This document shows positions 7,010 through 9,414 of a DNA stretch of 9,414 nt, piece after piece. The stretch covers positions 1 to 9,414 of the forward strand of contig DHPY01000062.1 in the NCBI GenBank assembly GCA_002411015.1, written 5' to 3'. The notes below the pieces were generated by a model. The model saw only the letters and a list, made by a program, of their open reading frames with translations. It had not been told where the DNA came from and searched no databases. Positions within the stretch are counted from its first letter, which is position 1. Each line of letters begins with the position of its first letter. The translations under genes and the position numbers were made by a program. Source of the stretch: Armatimonadetes bacterium UBA5352 (lineage in GTDB: Bacteria; Armatimonadota; Zipacnadia; Zipacnadales; UBA5352).

Positions 7010-7232
7010 TCACACCAGCCACCAGTGCAGGATGTTCGTCTTCGAGTCCTCATGTGCAAGAGACGTCTGGATCAGCAGGCGCTCAGGCGTCCCGGGCTCC
7101 AGCGCGCCGACCACGATGGCATTCGAGTACGCGCCGGCTCCCGCCTCTCGCATGCGCACGTAGCGCCTCATCCCAGGTGATGCCATCGGGTGAGGTGTAG
7201 AGGATGAAGTGCCCGCGGAGGGCTTCATCCCC
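7010..7232 (-). pseudogene. Frameshifted C-terminal remnant of a sialidase/BNR-repeat hydrolase
   Basis: Two minus-strand frames join into the end of a sialidase-like protein. The upstream frame reads GDEALRGHFILYTSPDGITWDE, spaced here as GDEALRG then HFILYTSPDGITWDE, and contains an Asp-box-like SPDGITW. The other frame, from 7165 down, reads RYVRMREAGAGAYSN, then AIVVGALEPGTPERLLIQ and KTNILHWWLV to a TGA at 7010. YSN plus KTN...HWW is typical of the last strands of exo-alpha-sialidase-like propellers. The shift falls at about 7166, by one extra base or two missing bases. The rest of the propeller, some 300 residues, is absent: the upstream frame hits a TAG at 7304. Its end is 17 bp before the secreted NPCBM protein gene. 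The frameshift could be a sequencing error, but the truncation cannot. Confidence 0.65.
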
Positions 7233-7260
7233 GCGACTGCCGCTGCGTGTGGCGAGTCGG

Positions 7261-7289
7261 GTGGTTCGGCAGGCCTTTTCGCGTATGAT
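7261..7289 (+). promoter_or_regulatory. Tentative promoter for the Roadblock-like gene
   Basis: TATGAT (7284-7289) is a good -10 match about 120 nt upstream of the start codon, but the paired -35 (GTGGTT, 7261-7266, 17-bp spacer) is poor. A second -10-like TATGCT lies at 7303-7308. The rest of 7233-7409 contains no gene I can support. Confidence 0.25.
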
Positions 7290-7409
7290 CCGCACAGACC
7301 TCTATGCTATGCAGCCCTGCCGGCATTCGCACACGGAGGGGATGTCGGGGCCTGTGGCGAAACCCGCGACCTGCAGTTCTGTAGTTCGTTCCGGACGGAG
7401 GAGAGCAGC

Positions 7410-9128
7410 ATGGCGGTCAACCGGCCCCGGCCACGCGTCGGGGCGCCAATCTTGATGGGCCTGTTGCGCGTGATCGCAGCCTCAGTGATCGCGATCGTCG
7501 CCAGCGCCGCGCTGGCGGAACTCGCGATCGTGGCGGTGGACTACTCGCGCATCCTCCCCGTCATGCTGACCGGTGAGATCATCGTGTATGTCCTCATCCT
7601 CGGCGGCGGCTCGGTCCGCGCGCCGGTAATGCTGCTGGCAATCGCGCTTGGTGTTGTGCTTCGTGCGGGCATCGCGACTGCGGCAAGCGCCGTCTCTCCG
7701 CAGGCAGGGCGGGATCTCCTCTCGAGCCTCCAATTCTACCACGCCGCCTACTGGCCGGCCGCGATCGCGCAGGTCTTCCTGGTCGCACTGACGCTACGGC
7801 TGGTGCGCCCGCTGATCGCCACACGCAGGAGACGGCTCACCCGCCGCCCGGGGGCTGCAACGCCCGAGGCTGCGCGCGAGGATCCCGAGGAGGAGGAGCG
7901 TCGAGAGCTCCTCCTCGGGGCGATCGCGGAGGCCCCCGATGAGCCGCCGGTGAGGCCGACGGTCCTCGAGGAGCGGCAGATCGGCGATCTGACAGAGGCG
8001 ATGGAGCAGCCGCTCACCGACGCGGAGGTCGAGCAGGCTCTGGCGCTGCCATTTGATGAGGAGGCGCCCGAAGAGGGCGAGCAGCCGCAGGAGGAGAGCC
8101 CCGAGCAGCCTCGCGGCGAGCCGGCCGAGGCGCTGACTGAAGAGGAGACCGCGGCTGAGGGACCGCTGGGTGAGGCTGAGGAGGAAGCAACTGAGGTGGC
8201 CGCCACGGAGGCTGAGGGAGCCGAGGTGGAGCCTGAAGCAGTGGCCGTCGCGGGCGAGGTGGGGGAGGACACTGCTGCCTTCGCGCCTGTGAGTGGGGGG
8301 CCATCGGAGGGGGAGGAGATGGCGCCGCCATCGAATCTTCAGGGGATGGTGGACGTGATCACGCGCGCCGCGGGCGAGGGTACGGACGTGCGCGTCTGGC
8401 GCACGCCCGATGGCCGGACGATCGTCGCGGCTGTGCCTGCAGGGACCCCGGCGGCAGCGACCGGCGGCCACGCGAACAGCCTGGTGAGCGCACATCTTGA
8501 CATATGCGCCTGGCTGGGCGCGGACGGCACCTGCACGCAGATCGCCTCCGGCCCGATCGGGGCCTGGGCTCTGCGAGCGGTGGACCAGCCGGGCTCGGTG
8601 ATGCTCATGATGGCCTCGCGGGGGGGGGCGGTCGCGGGGCGGCTGCAGGTCGCCGCGGAGCGAAGCGCTGACGCCGTGCTGGCGATGGTCGAGGCGGCGA
8701 ATGAACCGGACGGCAGTGAGCCGGCCGAGGCGGAGGACGCACGCGTTCCGATCAGCCCCGAGCCGGGTGTCGCCGCCGCCGTGAATGAGGCCACGCGCGC
8801 AGTCGCCGGGCGCTTCGCGGGCGGCTGGAGTGCGTGGCGTGGACCTCACCGGCGGATCATCGCCGCGCACGCCGCCCCGGGAGTCGACCTGCAGGATCTG
8901 GGGCGCAAGGCCGCGCGCCTGGTGGGGCCGATCGAGCGCTTTGCGGACGCCGTCGCGCTTGATGCGCCGGAGTGGATCGCGCTCAGCAGTGGCGAGAGGC
9001 TGCTGGCGCTGCACTGGGCTGACTATGGCGGTCAGCCGGCTGTGCTGGTGGTGCTGACTGAGGGCGGGGCGGCGCTGGGCCGGGTGCGCTGGGAGTTGGG
9101 GGAGATAGCGCGCCTGATCGCGAACTGA
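7410..9128 (+). CDS. Four-TM membrane protein with acidic linker and two Roadblock/LC7-like domains
   Basis: A 572-aa protein I cannot assign to a named family. Residues about 14-41, 47-66, 70-95 and 113-135 are four likely membrane helices, followed by a basic stop RRRRLTRR (139-146), so the remainder is probably cytoplasmic. Residues about 157-305 are a low-complexity linker rich in Glu, Ala and Pro. Two C-terminal units, about 310-430 and 453-572, each have the helix / beta-hairpin / helix / strands / helix pattern of Roadblock/LC7 modules; both end with paired strands such as VLVVLTEGGAALGRVR and a last helix. Such modules often sit beside or bind small GTPases (MglA type), but no GTPase gene is visible here. 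ATG 7410 has GGAGGAG (7397-7403) 6 nt upstream; the in-frame extension to 7209 lacks a comparable site and overlaps the relic. A run of nine G occurs at 8620-8628. Confidence 0.85.
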   Translation: MAVNRPRPRVGAPILMGLLRVIAASVIAIVASAALAELAIVAVDYSRILPVMLTGEIIVYVLILGGGSVRAPVMLLAIALGVVLRAGIATAASAVSPQAGRDLLSSLQFYHAAYWPAAIAQVFLVALTLRLVRPLIATRRRRLTRRPGAATPEAAREDPEEEERRELLLGAIAEAPDEPPVRPTVLEERQIGDLTEAMEQPLTDAEVEQALALPFDEEAPEEGEQPQEESPEQPRGEPAEALTEEETAAEGPLGEAEEEATEVAATEAEGAEVEPEAVAVAGEVGEDTAAFAPVSGGPSEGEEMAPPSNLQGMVDVITRAAGEGTDVRVWRTPDGRTIVAAVPAGTPAAATGGHANSLVSAHLDICAWLGADGTCTQIASGPIGAWALRAVDQPGSVMLMMASRGGAVAGRLQVAAERSADAVLAMVEAANEPDGSEPAEAEDARVPISPEPGVAAAVNEATRAVAGRFAGGWSAWRGPHRRIIAAHAAPGVDLQDLGRKAARLVGPIERFADAVALDAPEWIALSSGERLLALHWADYGGQPAVLVVLTEGGAALGRVRWELGEIARLIAN

Positions 9129-9154
9129 ACGGTGGGCGAGGCTGAGGGCGGATC

Positions 9155-9331
9155 GTGAGAGCGCTGCGGAGATGGCTGCGAGGGATCGGGCAGAGACTGA
9201 ACGCCTGGTGGCAGCGGCGAACGGCGCCCGGCCGCTTCCTCTGCGACTCGTGTCGCTACGACTACGGCGACGTCTGCAAGCGACCCCAGCGCCCGAACGC
9301 CACGAGGTGTCCGGACTATCGGCGGAGATGA
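9155..9331 (+). CDS. Small basic four-cysteine protein, possible zinc-binding
   Basis: A 58-aa protein starting at GTG, 26 nt after the preceding stop, with a GAGGG-type site (9144-9148) 6 nt upstream. The first half is a basic amphipathic stretch rich in Arg and Trp (MRALRRWLRG, then NAWWQRR); the second half carries CDSCRYDYGDVC, then RCPDY and a basic end. The cysteines are spaced C30-x2-C33-x7-C41-x10-C52, suggesting one metal site. Close spacing and orientation imply co-transcription with the Roadblock-like gene. I do not recognise the family. The cysteine pattern and codon-like composition support a real gene, but the function is unknown. Confidence 0.7.
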   Translation: MRALRRWLRGIGQRLNAWWQRRTAPGRFLCDSCRYDYGDVCKRPQRPNATRCPDYRRR

Positions 9332-9414
9332 GGGGGCGAAGGGCGGCCCCTCCTGGAAAGGCGGCGACTCGTCCGCGGAGGCAAAGTCAACGACCGCGGG
9401 CCGGAATGGCATGC

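Noticed and set aside
7209..7409. N-terminal extension of the Roadblock-like protein
   Set aside because: In frame, but it runs through the sialidase remnant region and lacks a ribosome site, whereas ATG 7410 has GGAGGAG and leads directly into the membrane helices.
7748..9014. Long minus-strand open frames under the Roadblock-like gene
   Set aside because: They are Ser/Arg/Pro/Leu-rich mirrors of the GC-biased codons on the plus strand, without ribosome sites or recognisable domains.
9032..9412. Minus-strand open frame at the right edge
   Set aside because: Overlaps the end of the Roadblock-like gene and the Cys4 gene, is Ser/Pro/Arg-rich and has no motif; 9332-9414 otherwise shows nothing I can support.

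Overview
The window is GC-rich, densely coding bacterial DNA with strong Shine-Dalgarno sites (GGAGG/GAGGAGG variants) before most starts. The gene mix is a DUF1998 helicase, sialate O-acetylesterase, sialidase relic, NPCBM-type secreted protein, Flp pilin and a Roadblock-like membrane protein. It suggests an environmental, glycan-degrading, gram-negative-type lineage such as Armatimonadota or the Planctomycetota group. That placement is inference; no rRNA or taxonomic marker is present.

Layout from left to right: (1) 54-2390 (+), an MrfA/YprA-type DEAD-box helicase with a C-terminal four-cysteine DUF1998 domain. (2) 2391-3289, a gene-sparse region holding an 11-bp hairpin, a 55-aa Flp (type IVb) pilin on the minus strand (2586-2753), a structured leader of about 208 nt, and a strong sigma-70-like promoter (TTGACA-16-TATACT) with an inverted repeat and A-tract just upstream. 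(3) 3290-4876 (-), a secreted SGNH-type sialate O-acetylesterase with its own rho-independent terminator. (4) 5053-5661 (+), a GyrI-like small-molecule-binding protein, divergent from the esterase. (5) 5736-6992 (-), a secreted protein with a predicted mature N-terminal Trp and an HxxxD...H motif of the zinc phospholipase C / S1-P1 nuclease type, followed by an NPCBM-like carbohydrate-binding domain. (6) 7010-about 7232 (-), the frameshifted C-terminal remnant of a sialidase/BNR-repeat hydrolase, immediately upstream of gene 5. (7) 7410-9128 (+), a four-TM protein with a long acidic linker and two C-terminal Roadblock/LC7-like domains, followed by (8) a 58-aa basic four-cysteine protein (9155-9331).

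The esterase, the sialidase relic and the NPCBM protein share a host- or environment-glycan theme: deacetylation of sialic acids, sialic acid release and glycan binding. The relic shows that the unit feeding gene 5 has decayed by truncation and a frameshift. The pilin stands alone, without tad assembly genes in the window, and has an unusually elaborate upstream region. I see no CRISPR array, insertion sequence, tRNA or rRNA. The best candidates for something not described before are the pilin's regulatory leader and the membrane-anchored double Roadblock-like protein with its small cysteine partner.
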